A DNA stretch of 64,000 bases. Origin: Myxococcales bacterium. Lineage in GTDB: Bacteria > Myxococcota_A > UBA9042. The stretch covers positions 81,621 through 145,620 of the forward strand of contig SHZF01000005.1 of assembly GCA_009692425.1 (NCBI GenBank). The letters run 5' to 3'. A program made the position numbers and the translations under genes. The notes beneath the pieces are model-generated. The model did not search any database. It saw only the letters and a program-made list of their open reading frames with translations, and was not told the DNA's origin. Positions 54,176-62,777 of the stretch are shown here, piece after piece; the stretch's first letter is position 1, and every line of letters starts with the position of its first letter.

Positions 54176-55126
54176 CGTCGGAGCGACCGGCAACCCGACG
54201 GCACAGCCACCGGCCCGGCACCACGCCTGCCACGCCGCGGCATCGGGCCGGGGAATTCCATCCAACCGGGCCAGCGCGGTCATGGCCACCTCAGCGATCG
54301 AGCGCACGGGGTCCGCCGCGAGACCAACCAGCGCCGTGGCATCTTGCCGCCGTGGCGCCGCTGCCAGCGCCCGCGCTACGGCGCGCCGACCGAGAAAACC
54401 GGGATGCCGCGCCAGCACCGGCAGCACGTCGGCGCAGTCTGGCGCACCGGGGCGTGCGCACAGTCCGACGCCAAAATGGATCGCGTGGCTCGCCAGGTTC
54501 TGATCTGCGAGCGACCCCAGCACGGCCACGAACGTGCGCCCCGCGTCGCCATCGCCCAGGCGGTGCAGCGCCCACAGCGCGCCGAGGCGGCCCGGCGCAA
54601 ACCACGGCCCCGCGTCGTCGTCCGCGAGCGCCCGCAGGCGAGGCCGCGCCGCGCCCACGTCGAGGAGCGCCAGACCGACCGCTGCGTGCCCGCGGACTTC
54701 CGGATCGCGGTCTGCCAGCGCTTGCTCGAAAAGGGCTGCGTTGCCGGGGTGGCCCAGGTCGGCGAGCACGTGGACCACGCGCGCCCGCCAGCCAGCTTGG
54801 GCCGGGGCGCGCGCGAAAAGCGCCTGCAGATGCGGCACGGCAGCCCAGCCGAATCCAACGAGCGTCCCATGCGCGGGGCACCCCGACACCGCATTGCAGG
54901 CGAACTTGTCGTGGACCGCCTGCAGCGCCACGCGCAGCCCCTCGTCTTCGGCGGCAGGCTCGGGTCCGATCGCCTGCACGTGTGCGGTCGGTCGCTGTGG
55001 CTCTCGGGCTGGGGTGGCGTGCGCAGGTTGAGCGGGAACTTCGACTGCGCCCCGATCGCACGCAACGCCGGTCGTCCACGCCAGCACGCCAGCCGCGATC
55101 GCAAGGGCCACCGAGCGCGTCGCCAT
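54167..55126 (-). CDS. HEAT-repeat-like lipoprotein
   Basis: The predicted product has 319 residues with lipobox GVAC preceded by a hydrophobic helix. After a Pro/Ala linker, the region from about residue 80 shows HEAT/PBS-lyase-like helical repeats (HLQALFARAPAQAGWRARVVHVLADLGHPGNAALFEQALADRDPEVRGHAAVGLALLD, split in helices) with the usual R-x-x-A...L signature. Four or five repeats are visible. Two short cysteine pairs flank the repeats. The ATG at 55126 has only CAGG upstream. Function unknown; such repeats usually mediate protein binding. The gene converges with arcA (9-bp overlap) and diverges from the triple DsbA-like gene. Confidence 0.82.
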   Translation of the reverse strand: MATRSVALAIAAGVLAWTTGVACDRGAVEVPAQPAHATPAREPQRPTAHVQAIGPEPAAEDEGLRVALQAVHDKFACNAVSGCPAHGTLVGFGWAAVPHLQALFARAPAQAGWRARVVHVLADLGHPGNAALFEQALADRDPEVRGHAAVGLALLDVGAARPRLRALADDDAGPWFAPGRLGALWALHRLGDGDAGRTFVAVLGSLADQNLASHAIHFGVGLCARPGAPDCADVLPVLARHPGFLGRRAVARALAAAPRRQDATALVGLAADPVRSIAEVAMTALARLDGIPRPDAAAWQAWCRAGGCAVGLPVAPTLP

Positions 55127-55271
55127 CGTAGACTGCCTGTGCCCGCTTGCCGTCAGCACCCTGCCCCTGGCGCGGAACTGCGGAGTCCGCGCGGGCCGTC
55201 ATCCCACGAAGCTCCCGGCTCCGCAAGCGCGGCCATGCGCCCAGTGGGAATGGGTTTTCGCGCTCCGGACA

Positions 55272-55300
55272 TTGCACCGTCTACGTCCTGCCGTTAGGAT
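55272..55300 (+). promoter_or_regulatory. Candidate sigma-70-type promoter of the triple DsbA-like gene
   Basis: TTGCAC (55272-55277) and TAGGAT (55295-55300) are separated by 17 bp within the 251-bp divergent region. The leader to the ATG at 55378 would be about 70 nt. Confidence 0.45.
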
Positions 55301-55377
55301 GCCCACCCTTTTGCGGCCCTGCCGCCCCTGCTGCCCCGCCGCGCCCGCACTGCGCCGCCTTCCGAGGAAATCCGCAC

Positions 55378-57420
55378 ATGAAGAAGGAAACCGCCATCAT
55401 CGCGATGCTCGTGGTCGGCGTCGCCGCCTTTGCCGCTGGCCGTATGACTGCTCGCCCTGCCGCGGCTCCCGCACCTGCGGCGGCCGCACCGGAGACCGTC
55501 GCACCGACCGCGCCGGCTCCCGCAGCCGCCGGCGGGCTGGAACATCCGATGCTCGGGTTGCCCACGGCGAAGATCACGCTCATCGAGATCAGCGACTTCC
55601 AATGCCCGTTCTGTTCGCGGGCCGCCAAGACCGTCGACGACCTCAAGGCCAAGTACAAGGACGACCTGCGCATGGTGTTCATCAACCAGCCGCTCGGCTT
55701 CCACGACCGCGCCAAGCCGGCCGCGATAGCGTCGATGGCCGCCCACAAGCAGGGCAAGTTCTGGGAGATGCAAAAGAAGCTGTTTGAGAACCAACGCGAC
55801 CTCACGGACGCGAACTTCAAGACCTGGGCCAAGGAACTCGGCCTCGACCTGGCCCGGTTCGACAAGGACCTCGCCGACCCTGAGCTTGCGAAGTTCGTCG
55901 AAAAGGATCAGGCACTCGCGAACGCGCTCGGCGTCCGCGGCACGCCGGGTTTCTTCGTCAACGGCGAGAACATCTCGGGTGCCGTGCCGATCGAGGAGTT
56001 TGAGAAGGTGATCACGGCCCAGATCACGAAGGCGAACGACGAACTCGGCAAGGGCACCAAGCCAGAAGACCTCAACGAGAAGCTGACGGTCGCAACGAAC
56101 ACGCAACTCGGCGACAAGATCATCAAGTGGGTGTTCAAGGGCGAGCCCGTTCCCGCCGACGCCGCGCCCGCCGAGGCGCCGCGCAAGAAGAAGGAGGAGG
56201 ACACGACCACGGTGTGGAAGGTGTCGCTGCGCGGCGACGAGCCGACGAAGGGTGCCAAGGAGCCGCTGGTCCGGATCGTCGAATTCACGGATTTCCAGTG
56301 CCCGTTCTGTGGCCGAGCGCGCGCGTCGCTCGACGAAGTCGAGAAGAACTACCCCGACAAGGTCCAGATCGTGTTTAAGAACATGCCGTTGGACTTTCAC
56401 AAGAACGCGTTTGGCGCTGCCGAAGCCGCGCTGTGTGCCAAGGATCAGGACAAGTTCTGGGAAATGGAGAAGAAACTCTTTGAAAACCAGAGCGCGCTCG
56501 AGTCCGAGCAACTCGTCGGGCACGCGAAAGACGTCGGCCTGGACGCCGGCAAGTTCTCGAAGTGCATGACCGAGCACAAGTACAAGGCTGCCGTCGAGTC
56601 CGACATGGCGGCGGCGGAACGCGTGACGGCCACCGGAACGCCGGCGTTCTACGTACAGGGCCGCAAGCTGTCGGGCGCCAAGCCGTACGAGGACTTCAAG
56701 GCCATCATCGACGACGAACTCGCCAAGGCCGAGAAGCTCGTCGCGGCCGGGACGCCCAGGAAGGACGTGGCTGCGAAGGCCACCGAGAGCGGCAAGGAAT
56801 TCGTGGCGCCGCCGCCGCTCGAAGCAAAGGTCAACGATTTCGACTACAACGGTTCACCGCACCTGGGAGCGAAAAACGCGCGGGTCAAGATCGTCGAGTA
56901 CAAGGACTTCCAGTGCCCGTTCTGCGCCCGCGTCATCCAACCGCTCAAGCAGGTCGAGAAGAACCTGACGGGCAAGGTCGCGATCGTGTTCAAGCACTTC
57001 CCACTGTCGAGCCAGTGCAACCCCGACATGGGCCGCGACATGCATCCGGCGGCGTGTCTGGCGGCGGCGTGGTCGATTGCCGCCGAGGACCAAGGAAAGT
57101 TCTGGGAATTCGAAGACATCGTCTTCAACAACATGGCGAACTTCATGCCGACGGACGGCGACCTCGACGTGCGCCTCAAGGCGCTCGAAGAAAACCTCAA
57201 GAAGTACAGCAAGGACGCTGGCATGGACGTCGCCAAGGCCGAAGCTTTCGTCAAGGCGAAGAAGCACGAGTCGAAGCTGAAAAAGGACATGGCCGAGGCG
57301 AAAGCAGCCGAGGTCCGCGGCACGCCGGCGCTGTACATCAATGGTCGCTCGTACAACGGGCCGATGAGCCCCGGCAAGCTGACGGAGATCGTGCAGAAGC
57401 TTCTCGACGGCAAGATCTAG
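55378..57420 (+). CDS. Protein with three tandem DsbA-like thioredoxin domains
   Basis: The predicted product has 680 residues. An N-terminal hydrophobic anchor or signal (residues 5-20) and a Pro/Ala linker precede three DsbA-like thioredoxin domains. Each carries FQCPFC (cysteines at 76/79, 308/311 and 513/516), the following helix, an inserted helical domain with KFWEM or KFWEFED, and a cis-Pro loop (RGTPGFF, TGTPAFY, RGTPALY). Single-domain relatives are periplasmic thiol oxidoreductases. Three intact active sites suggest a multivalent enzyme or relay, perhaps serving the many Cys-rich exported proteins encoded nearby; this is inference. GAGGAAA precedes the ATG. Spacer regions between domains are charged and Ala/Pro-rich. 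Confidence 0.9.
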   Translation: MKKETAIIAMLVVGVAAFAAGRMTARPAAAPAPAAAAPETVAPTAPAPAAAGGLEHPMLGLPTAKITLIEISDFQCPFCSRAAKTVDDLKAKYKDDLRMVFINQPLGFHDRAKPAAIASMAAHKQGKFWEMQKKLFENQRDLTDANFKTWAKELGLDLARFDKDLADPELAKFVEKDQALANALGVRGTPGFFVNGENISGAVPIEEFEKVITAQITKANDELGKGTKPEDLNEKLTVATNTQLGDKIIKWVFKGEPVPADAAPAEAPRKKKEEDTTTVWKVSLRGDEPTKGAKEPLVRIVEFTDFQCPFCGRARASLDEVEKNYPDKVQIVFKNMPLDFHKNAFGAAEAALCAKDQDKFWEMEKKLFENQSALESEQLVGHAKDVGLDAGKFSKCMTEHKYKAAVESDMAAAERVTATGTPAFYVQGRKLSGAKPYEDFKAIIDDELAKAEKLVAAGTPRKDVAAKATESGKEFVAPPPLEAKVNDFDYNGSPHLGAKNARVKIVEYKDFQCPFCARVIQPLKQVEKNLTGKVAIVFKHFPLSSQCNPDMGRDMHPAACLAAAWSIAAEDQGKFWEFEDIVFNNMANFMPTDGDLDVRLKALEENLKKYSKDAGMDVAKAEAFVKAKKHESKLKKDMAEAKAAEVRGTPALYINGRSYNGPMSPGKLTEIVQKLLDGKI

Positions 57421-59408
57421 CGAACAGCCCGACGCCAGCCGCGGCGGCATGCTCCAGCGACCAGCGCCGCGCCAAGCAGGGCGATCCACGTCGGCATGGA
57501 TGGCGCCGACGGGGAACTCGCGGCTTGGCAGCCCTCGTCCTTGGGTGACGCCGCTGCCGCTGGGGCAGCCGGCTTGAACGCAGCCACCGGCACCACGTCG
57601 GGCAAGTGAACCGTGCGGGCCGCTGCGTTTTTCGGCAGCGCCGCTGGTGCCGCGACCTCGACGAACGGTGCGGTCGCCTCCGCACAGACGCCGCGCCCGG
57701 TGGTCGCACTGTCGCCGAGCGCGGCGCACCCGGTGCCACCGATGCAGCCCGTGCCCGTATCGACGGCGCAGTCCGGCAGGCAGGTCGGGGCCACGCCGGC
57801 GGACTGGGCACACACGAGCCCGGTCTGGCACGGCTTGCCAACTCCGCATGACTGGCCTGCGGCCTGGCCCGCCGTGATCGGCCGGCACGCCCCCCCGGCC
57901 TTGGACGCCGGCCCGACGAACGCACAGCGTTGCCCCTTGCTGCACTCCAGGTCGTCCGCGTAGGGGTCGCACGATCGCCGGCACGCGCCGACGCCGTCGA
58001 ACAAGGTCGGGTCGCACAGCAGGCCGCTCTCGCAGCTACCCGGCAGCGTGCACGGCCCGTCCTCGACCCCCAGCCCAAACGGCAGGCACAAGAACGTGTC
58101 CGCGGTCACGTTCGAACATCCCGTTCCCGCCGGACAGTCGCCCGCCACCTTGCACGCGGCGGCGCAGACGCGGGCGAACCGGCCGCCGGGAGTTGGGAAG
58201 CACAAGCCGGTCTTGCAGTCGAAGCCGCTCTCGCACGGCCAGCCGACGGCCAAGGTCCCCGGTGTGGAGCACAGGCTGTCGGGGCCGCACGCAGCGCCGG
58301 CCGGGCAGGGCACCTTCGTCGAGCACGACAAACTGCAGCGTCCGCCTTGCGCGAGCGACGGCGCGCAGACGGTCGTGGCGCAATCGGCGGCGACACTGCA
58401 CACGTCGCCGAACTGGCCGGGGCCGCGGACGATGCATACGGAACCGACGGACAGGCTCGCACACTGCGCCGTCGCGGGGCACGGGCACGCCTCGGTGCAG
58501 AATGCCCCGCTGCCCGACGGCAGGCAGAAGCGTCCCGCGCCGCACGCCAGATCCGACGCGCACGCCTGACCCAAGCCGACACGGGCGCCGTCCGCCCGAC
58601 AGTGCCCGTCATTCGGCAGGCACGCTTGGCCCCCGTTGAACGTGCCACAACTCGACCCCAGCAAGCAGTCGTCGTGCTGGGTACACGCCCGCGCACAGTG
58701 GCTGGACCCGTCGGGCCACGCCAGGCAACGACCGTGGGCGCAGTCGGCGTCCGTGCTGCACGCGTCGCACTGCGATCCCTCTGCGGGCTTGGTGGCGCCG
58801 GGCCACGCCAGGCGCGCTGCGCGGGTGTCGTCCGGTTCGAGCGATCGCAGCCAACTTTGCGTGCCGTAGAAGTACATCGTCGCCGTGCGCGTCCGGCTGT
58901 GCCCGAGCCCGAGCGCATGCCCCAGTTGGTGTGTCAGGACGCCCTGCAGATCGGCCCACGGCGTCTGGCCGGGCGCGGGACTTGCGGCAGTCGTCCACTT
59001 GAAATGCAGCGCATTGAGCCGAATCTCCGTGCGATGGACCACGCCGCCTGCGTCCGCGCTGCGATCGGTCCGGCCGGTGACGTCGCCTTTGGCCAGGTCG
59101 TACTTTGCGTCGAACGCCACGTACACATCGAACCGCGGATCCTCCAGTACCAGGCCGCCGTACTCGAGTTGGACCTTCGCTCCGCCCACAGCATTCCAAC
59201 TTGCGATCGCCGCACGCAGCGCTCCTTCAACCTGCGCGAGCGTGAGCCCCGGCGGCGCTTCCGCCTTCAGGTACACCTGGACCGGCATGCGCGCGAAGCG
59301 CAGTACCTTGCCGGTCGCGGTGCGGTCCAACTCAAAGGCGCCCCCGTCCGGGGCGGACAGGGCGAGCATCCCGAGACACAGCCACAGACCCAAGCATCGC
59401 GATCGCAT
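57417..59408 (-). CDS. Matrixin-like secreted protein with HQxxH in place of HExxH and a MYXO-CTERM-like end
   Basis: The predicted product has 663 residues. Signal peptide (LGMLALSAPDGGA), then a matrixin-type protease domain with the zinc motif region HQLGHALGLGH and a following Met-turn (TATMYFYG). In active metzincins the motif is HExGHxxGxxH, so the general-base glutamate is glutamine here (CAA rather than GAA). The rest is a long Cys-rich region of Dickkopf-like repeats (CSTDADCAHGRCL type, about ten). It ends with a Cys, a helix (WIALLGAALVAGA) and a basic tail, which is MYXO-CTERM-like. The start follows the signal sequence. It is probably an inactive or altered protease, surface-sorted. 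Confidence 0.85.
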   Translation of the reverse strand: MRSRCLGLWLCLGMLALSAPDGGAFELDRTATGKVLRFARMPVQVYLKAEAPPGLTLAQVEGALRAAIASWNAVGGAKVQLEYGGLVLEDPRFDVYVAFDAKYDLAKGDVTGRTDRSADAGGVVHRTEIRLNALHFKWTTAASPAPGQTPWADLQGVLTHQLGHALGLGHSRTRTATMYFYGTQSWLRSLEPDDTRAARLAWPGATKPAEGSQCDACSTDADCAHGRCLAWPDGSSHCARACTQHDDCLLGSSCGTFNGGQACLPNDGHCRADGARVGLGQACASDLACGAGRFCLPSGSGAFCTEACPCPATAQCASLSVGSVCIVRGPGQFGDVCSVAADCATTVCAPSLAQGGRCSLSCSTKVPCPAGAACGPDSLCSTPGTLAVGWPCESGFDCKTGLCFPTPGGRFARVCAAACKVAGDCPAGTGCSNVTADTFLCLPFGLGVEDGPCTLPGSCESGLLCDPTLFDGVGACRRSCDPYADDLECSKGQRCAFVGPASKAGGACRPITAGQAAGQSCGVGKPCQTGLVCAQSAGVAPTCLPDCAVDTGTGCIGGTGCAALGDSATTGRGVCAEATAPFVEVAAPAALPKNAAARTVHLPDVVPVAAFKPAAPAAAASPKDEGCQAASSPSAPSMPTWIALLGAALVAGACRRGWRRAVR

Positions 59409-59530
59409 GGTGCAATCGTAGGCGCGCCGTGGGCCCGCGTCCATTGCATGTCGGCTGCGCAAGACCGCGCCTGCGGGGCCTCCGGCGACCCGCCCAACCT
59501 GATGAGCAAATGCCACAATCGAGAAAACCC

Positions 59531-59558
59531 TTGACCCATCTTGACCGGTCGCTATGCT
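59531..59558 (+). promoter_or_regulatory. Candidate sigma-70-type promoter of the small CxxC protein
   Basis: TTGACC (59531-59536) and TATGCT (59553-59558) are spaced by 16 bp. Initiation near 59565 gives a leader of about 40 nt before the GTG at 59606. Confidence 0.5.
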
Positions 59559-59605
59559 CCGCCGCCGATTCCCTTGCCCGGCTCGCGACAATCAGGAGGT
59601 CGACC

Positions 59606-59893
59606 GTGAACAACACCGTACCCGCCAGTGTTCTCGACGATTCGGGGCGCCCGCGGCGCTTGACGGACGTTTTTCGTTGTAACCAGCGCAGCCGCAACCT
59701 CTTGCTCGCGACCTGTCTGGATGACTACATGAACGCCAACGCGCTGCGCGTGAAGTCGATGGTCTGCTTTGAGTGCATGCAGGGCGCGGGTAACCGCGAG
59801 ACTTTTGCGGCCGACGCCGACACGGAAGGCCTGCTCGACTCCGAAATCTGGGCGCGCCTCATGTCGGAACTCAAGGAAGTCGAAGCGGCCTGA
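59606..59893 (+). CDS. Small conserved-looking protein with a CxxC pair
   Basis: The predicted product has 95 residues with no signal peptide or membrane segment. Four cysteines lie at 25, 37, 54 and 57; the latter form CFEC, possibly metal- or redox-active. The C-terminal half is acidic (FAADADTEGLLDSEIWARLMSELKEVEAA in segments). AGGAGG at ideal spacing before the GTG and a candidate promoter support expression. I do not recognise the family. A zinc-binding or regulatory role cannot be shown. It is a stand-alone unit, 343 bp before the kinase gene and divergent from the matrixin-like gene. Confidence 0.75.
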   Translation: MNNTVPASVLDDSGRPRRLTDVFRCNQRSRNLLLATCLDDYMNANALRVKSMVCFECMQGAGNRETFAADADTEGLLDSEIWARLMSELKEVEAA

Positions 59894-59993
59894 ACCGCCC
59901 ACGCCCTCGACCCGTGGGCAACGCAGCGCGTCATTCGGCGCGTCAATCGGCGCACGCGAGCCCGGTTTCGCCTCCACCCGTTGCGGCTCGCCC

Positions 59994-60022
59994 TTGCCGC
60001 CTCAGCCGGCGCGTGGTATCTT
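59994..60022 (+). promoter_or_regulatory. Candidate sigma-70-type promoter of the kinase gene
   Basis: TTGCCG (59994-59999) and TATCTT (60017-60022) are separated by 17 bp. The distance to the kinase ATG (60237) leaves an unusually long leader. Confidence 0.45.
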
Positions 60023-60141
60023 CCCGCCCGCCCGCGAACCGGCAGGTGGCCGAATTCCGTGGCGGGTGGCGGAGTTCGACGCAGTCACGTAAACCGCGCG
60101 TCACCGATTCGGGCAGCATCAACCAATCGGGCAGGATCGTC

Positions 60142-60159
60142 GAGCCGCCCCGACGGCTC
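60142..60159 (+). promoter_or_regulatory. Short hairpin in the kinase leader
   Basis: GAGCCG (60142-60147) can pair with CGGCTC (60154-60159) over a six-base loop. There is no T-tract and no known riboswitch pattern. Confidence 0.3.
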
Positions 60160-60236
60160 CCTGCCCGCACTCGACGGCCTGCCGCATTCGGGCCTCGCAT
60201 GCCGCTGACGCATCGCGCCAGCGACCGGACGACCAC

Positions 60237-62351
60237 ATGGCGACTGGCATTGCAACTCAACCGTTCCCGCAGCAGTTCGGGCGCTACTACCTGCTCGGCA
60301 AGATCGCGATGGGCGGCATGGCCGAGATCTTCCGCGCCAAATCGGTCGGCGCGGAAGGCTTCGAAAAAGTCGTCGTCATCAAGCGCATCCTGCCCCACTT
60401 CTGCGAAGACGAAGGCTTCGTGACGATGTTCCAGGACGAAGCGCGCGTCGCGGCCCACCTCACGCACGCCAACGTCGTCCAGATCTTCGACTTCGACGAA
60501 GTCGACGGGCTGTTTTTCATTGCGATGGAATACGTCGAAGGCGCCGACTTGAAGCGCGTGCTCGACGTCGGCGCGAAGAAGGGGCGCCCGCTCTCGATCG
60601 CCCAGTCCGTCGCGATCATGATCGAGGCCTCGCAGGGCCTGCACTACGCGCACACCCGCATCGTCGAAGGCCAACCGCTCAACATCATCCACCGCGACGT
60701 CAGTCCGCACAATGTGATGGTGTCGTACAACGGCGAAGTGAAGATCATGGATTTTGGCATCGCGAAGGCGGCGAGCCGATCGACCAAGACGCGCGTGGGC
60801 ACGGTGAAGGGCAAGTGCGCCTACATGAGCCCGGAACAGGCCCGCGGCAAGCCGCTCGACGGCCGCTCCGACCTGTTCGCGCTCGGCGTGTGCTTGTGGG
60901 AGATGCTGACCGGCAAGCGCCTGTTCGTCGGCGAGTCGGACTTCGAGACGCTCAATAACGTGCTGAAGGCCGAAGTGCCGCCGCCCAGCGAGCTCAATCC
61001 GGAAATTCCGAAAGAACTCGACGCGATCGTCTTGAAGTCTTTGGCCCGCGAGCGCGACAACCGCCAGGCCGATGTCGGCGGATTCGTGAGCGAACTGCGG
61101 CGTTGGTTCTACTCGGCCGTGCCCGACCCGGAAGCGATCGCGATCAAGACGTACATGAACGACCTGTTCGACGACGACATCACGCGCCTGCGCAGCGACA
61201 CTGCCCACGAAGCGCAACTGATGGACCAGATGCGCAAAGGCGGCAGTTCCTCGTCGACCCGCAAGGTCCAGACGGGTTCGCAACCGGCCCTGCGATCTAC
61301 GGGCGCCGACGACGAACGCACGATGGCCCTCGACGCAGCCGGCCAGATCAGTGGGCCGGGCGATGCCGACCGGACGATGGCGTTGCCCGACGCCATGAAC
61401 CAACTCGGCCTGGGGTCTAGGCCACACGGCGCGACGAACTTCGGCCGTACGATGGTCGGCCAGGAGGCGATGGCGCCCAAGAAGTCGAACGTCGGCCTGT
61501 TCGTGGGCCTCGGCATCCTCGTGGTCGGCATCGCCGCAGTGGCCGCTTTCGTCGCGATGCGGCCGAGACCCGTCGAGCCGACGGCTGCGATGATCGCCGC
61601 GCCCGCCATCCGCTTCAAGATGACGATCAAGGCGAAAGGTGCCGCCGAGATCAGTGTCAACGACGAGCTGGTCTGCACGAACAAAGACGAATGCGCCTAC
61701 GAAGGCGACAAGGGCGCCGAACTACGCGTGCTGGCACGCAACGGCGATCGCAAGCAACTTGAGAAGGTTACGCTCGATCGCGAGAACATGGTTGTCGAAG
61801 TCAAGCTTCCCGACGAGGAGAAGAAGGTCGAGGCTCCACAGCTGGCCGCCACGGCGCCCACCGTCATCGTCGAGGTCGATCCGGCGAACGCGACACTCAC
61901 GGTGAACGGGCGACCGCTCGCGCTGACGAACGGCAACGCCAAAGTGCCCGACGTCAAGCTGGGCGACAATGTGAAGATCGAAGCAAAAGCAGAAGGATTC
62001 AAGACCGAGACGAAGGAATTCCTGATCAAGAATCCCACTGTGGAGACCTTGAAGATCGTGATGCAAAAGGACAAGCCCGCGCCCCCGGTCGGTGGCGGTG
62101 GCGGTGGCGGTGGCGGTGGCGGCTCCTCGACGCCCGCAGCGACCAGCCCGGGCAAGGTGGTGGTCACCGCCAAGCCGTGGGCAAAGGTGTCCATCAAGGG
62201 CAAGGACTACGGCCTGACTCCGGTGACGTTCTCGCTCCCGGCCGGCAAGCACTCGGTGACGTTGACGAAGGGCGCTGTTACCAAGAGCGTTTCGGTCACG
62301 ATCAAAGCGGGCGGCTCCTCCAGCGTGAGCGCCGACATGAACGCCGAATGA
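60237..62351 (+). CDS. Hanks-type Ser/Thr protein kinase with a membrane segment and PEGA domains
   Basis: The predicted product has 704 residues. The kinase domain (about 15-290) has the glycine loop LGKIAMGGMAEIF, VVIKRI with the catalytic Lys, HRDVSPHNVMV (Lys of HRDxKP replaced by Ser-Pro, as is common in Myxococcota kinases), DFGIAK and SPEQARG. The linker carries three Arg-Thr-Met sites (ERTMAL, DRTMAL, GRTMVG), candidate FHA-docking phosphothreonines. A transmembrane helix follows (about 419-442), then two PEGA-like domains with ATLTVNGRPLALTNG and AKVSIKGKDYGLTPVTFSLPAGKHSVTL, separated by a Gly run. The PEGA part is extracytoplasmic. The gene has a long leader, and the ATG at 60237 is the only reasonable start. 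Confidence 0.93.
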   Translation: MATGIATQPFPQQFGRYYLLGKIAMGGMAEIFRAKSVGAEGFEKVVVIKRILPHFCEDEGFVTMFQDEARVAAHLTHANVVQIFDFDEVDGLFFIAMEYVEGADLKRVLDVGAKKGRPLSIAQSVAIMIEASQGLHYAHTRIVEGQPLNIIHRDVSPHNVMVSYNGEVKIMDFGIAKAASRSTKTRVGTVKGKCAYMSPEQARGKPLDGRSDLFALGVCLWEMLTGKRLFVGESDFETLNNVLKAEVPPPSELNPEIPKELDAIVLKSLARERDNRQADVGGFVSELRRWFYSAVPDPEAIAIKTYMNDLFDDDITRLRSDTAHEAQLMDQMRKGGSSSSTRKVQTGSQPALRSTGADDERTMALDAAGQISGPGDADRTMALPDAMNQLGLGSRPHGATNFGRTMVGQEAMAPKKSNVGLFVGLGILVVGIAAVAAFVAMRPRPVEPTAAMIAAPAIRFKMTIKAKGAAEISVNDELVCTNKDECAYEGDKGAELRVLARNGDRKQLEKVTLDRENMVVEVKLPDEEKKVEAPQLAATAPTVIVEVDPANATLTVNGRPLALTNGNAKVPDVKLGDNVKIEAKAEGFKTETKEFLIKNPTVETLKIVMQKDKPAPPVGGGGGGGGGGGSSTPAATSPGKVVVTAKPWAKVSIKGKDYGLTPVTFSLPAGKHSVTLTKGAVTKSVSVTIKAGGSSSVSADMNAE
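62091..62123 (+). repeat. GGTGGC repeat encoding a poly-glycine linker
   Basis: About five GGTGGC units encode eleven glycines between the two PEGA-like domains of the kinase. Confidence 0.85.
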
Positions 62352-62390
62352 CCTGCGTGCTTGGCGAACGAACACTCAGGCCTGCACACC

Positions 62391-62419
62391 TTGACAGACT
62401 CGCCCCACTCCTCTAGTCT
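62391..62419 (+). promoter_or_regulatory. Candidate promoter of tRNA-Gly
   Basis: TTGACA (62391-62396, the consensus -35) and TAGTCT (62414-62419) are separated by 17 bp. Initiation would fall about 60 nt upstream of the mature tRNA. Confidence 0.6.
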
Positions 62420-62485
62420 CCGCGCCGCTTGTGGGTCCGTCGGCCTGGAAGCGGTGCCCGGGCGCGACCCGTCCGAAGCACGTTC

Positions 62486-62557
62486 GCGGGAATAGCTCAG
62501 CGGTAGAGCGCGACCTTGCCAAGGTCGATGTCGCGGGTTCAAATCCCGTTTCCCGCT
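62486..62557 (+). tRNA. tRNA-Gly (anticodon GCC)
   Basis: The 72-nt cloverleaf has a seven-base-pair acceptor stem (GCGGGAA with TTCCCGC), a D arm with AGCGGTA in its loop, an anticodon stem CGACC/GGTCG with loop TTGCCAA giving anticodon GCC at 62518-62520, and a T arm with the canonical GGTTCAAAT. The discriminator is T, as in glycine tRNAs. CCA is not encoded. It decodes GGC and GGU. No other tRNA lies nearby. Confidence 0.95.
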
Positions 62558-62571
62558 CCCTCCTCACCAGA

Positions 62572-62598
62572 TTCCTGGCCTTCCTGGCCTTCCTGGCC
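62572..62598. repeat. Three tandem 9-bp units behind the tRNA
   Basis: TTCCTGGCC occurs three times in a row, starting 15 bp after the tRNA's last base. No function is apparent. Confidence 0.9.
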
Positions 62599-62748
62599 TC
62601 GCGGGTTTTCCACGGGCCTGCCGGCACTCCTGCGCGTTCCTGCCAGGTCGGGGCCTTGGCGCGGTGCCCGACCGCGCGATTCGGTGGGTGTTCCGCCATG
62701 CCCTCCGGGGCCCGGCGAGCATCGAAAGAACGCGCATCGACAATCCGG

Positions 62749-62777
62749 TTGCGCCGCGAACGATGCTTTGCTAGCCT
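62749..62777 (+). promoter_or_regulatory. Promoter-like pair in the noncoding stretch
   Basis: TTGCGC (62749-62754) and TAGCCT (62772-62777) are 17 bp apart. The next gene starts about 420 bp downstream, so the transcript would carry a long leader or be noncoding. Confidence 0.35.

Larger units (their letters stand above)
59894..60236. other. Intergenic region and long leader of the Ser/Thr kinase gene
   Basis: The 343 bp hold a candidate promoter (59994-60022) and then a leader of about 208 nt. The leader has a 6-bp hairpin at 60142-60159 and a near-repeat of the form ATTCGGGCAGCATC/AATCGGGCAGGATC at about 60106-60138. No ORF with a ribosome-binding site is visible. Confidence 0.5.
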
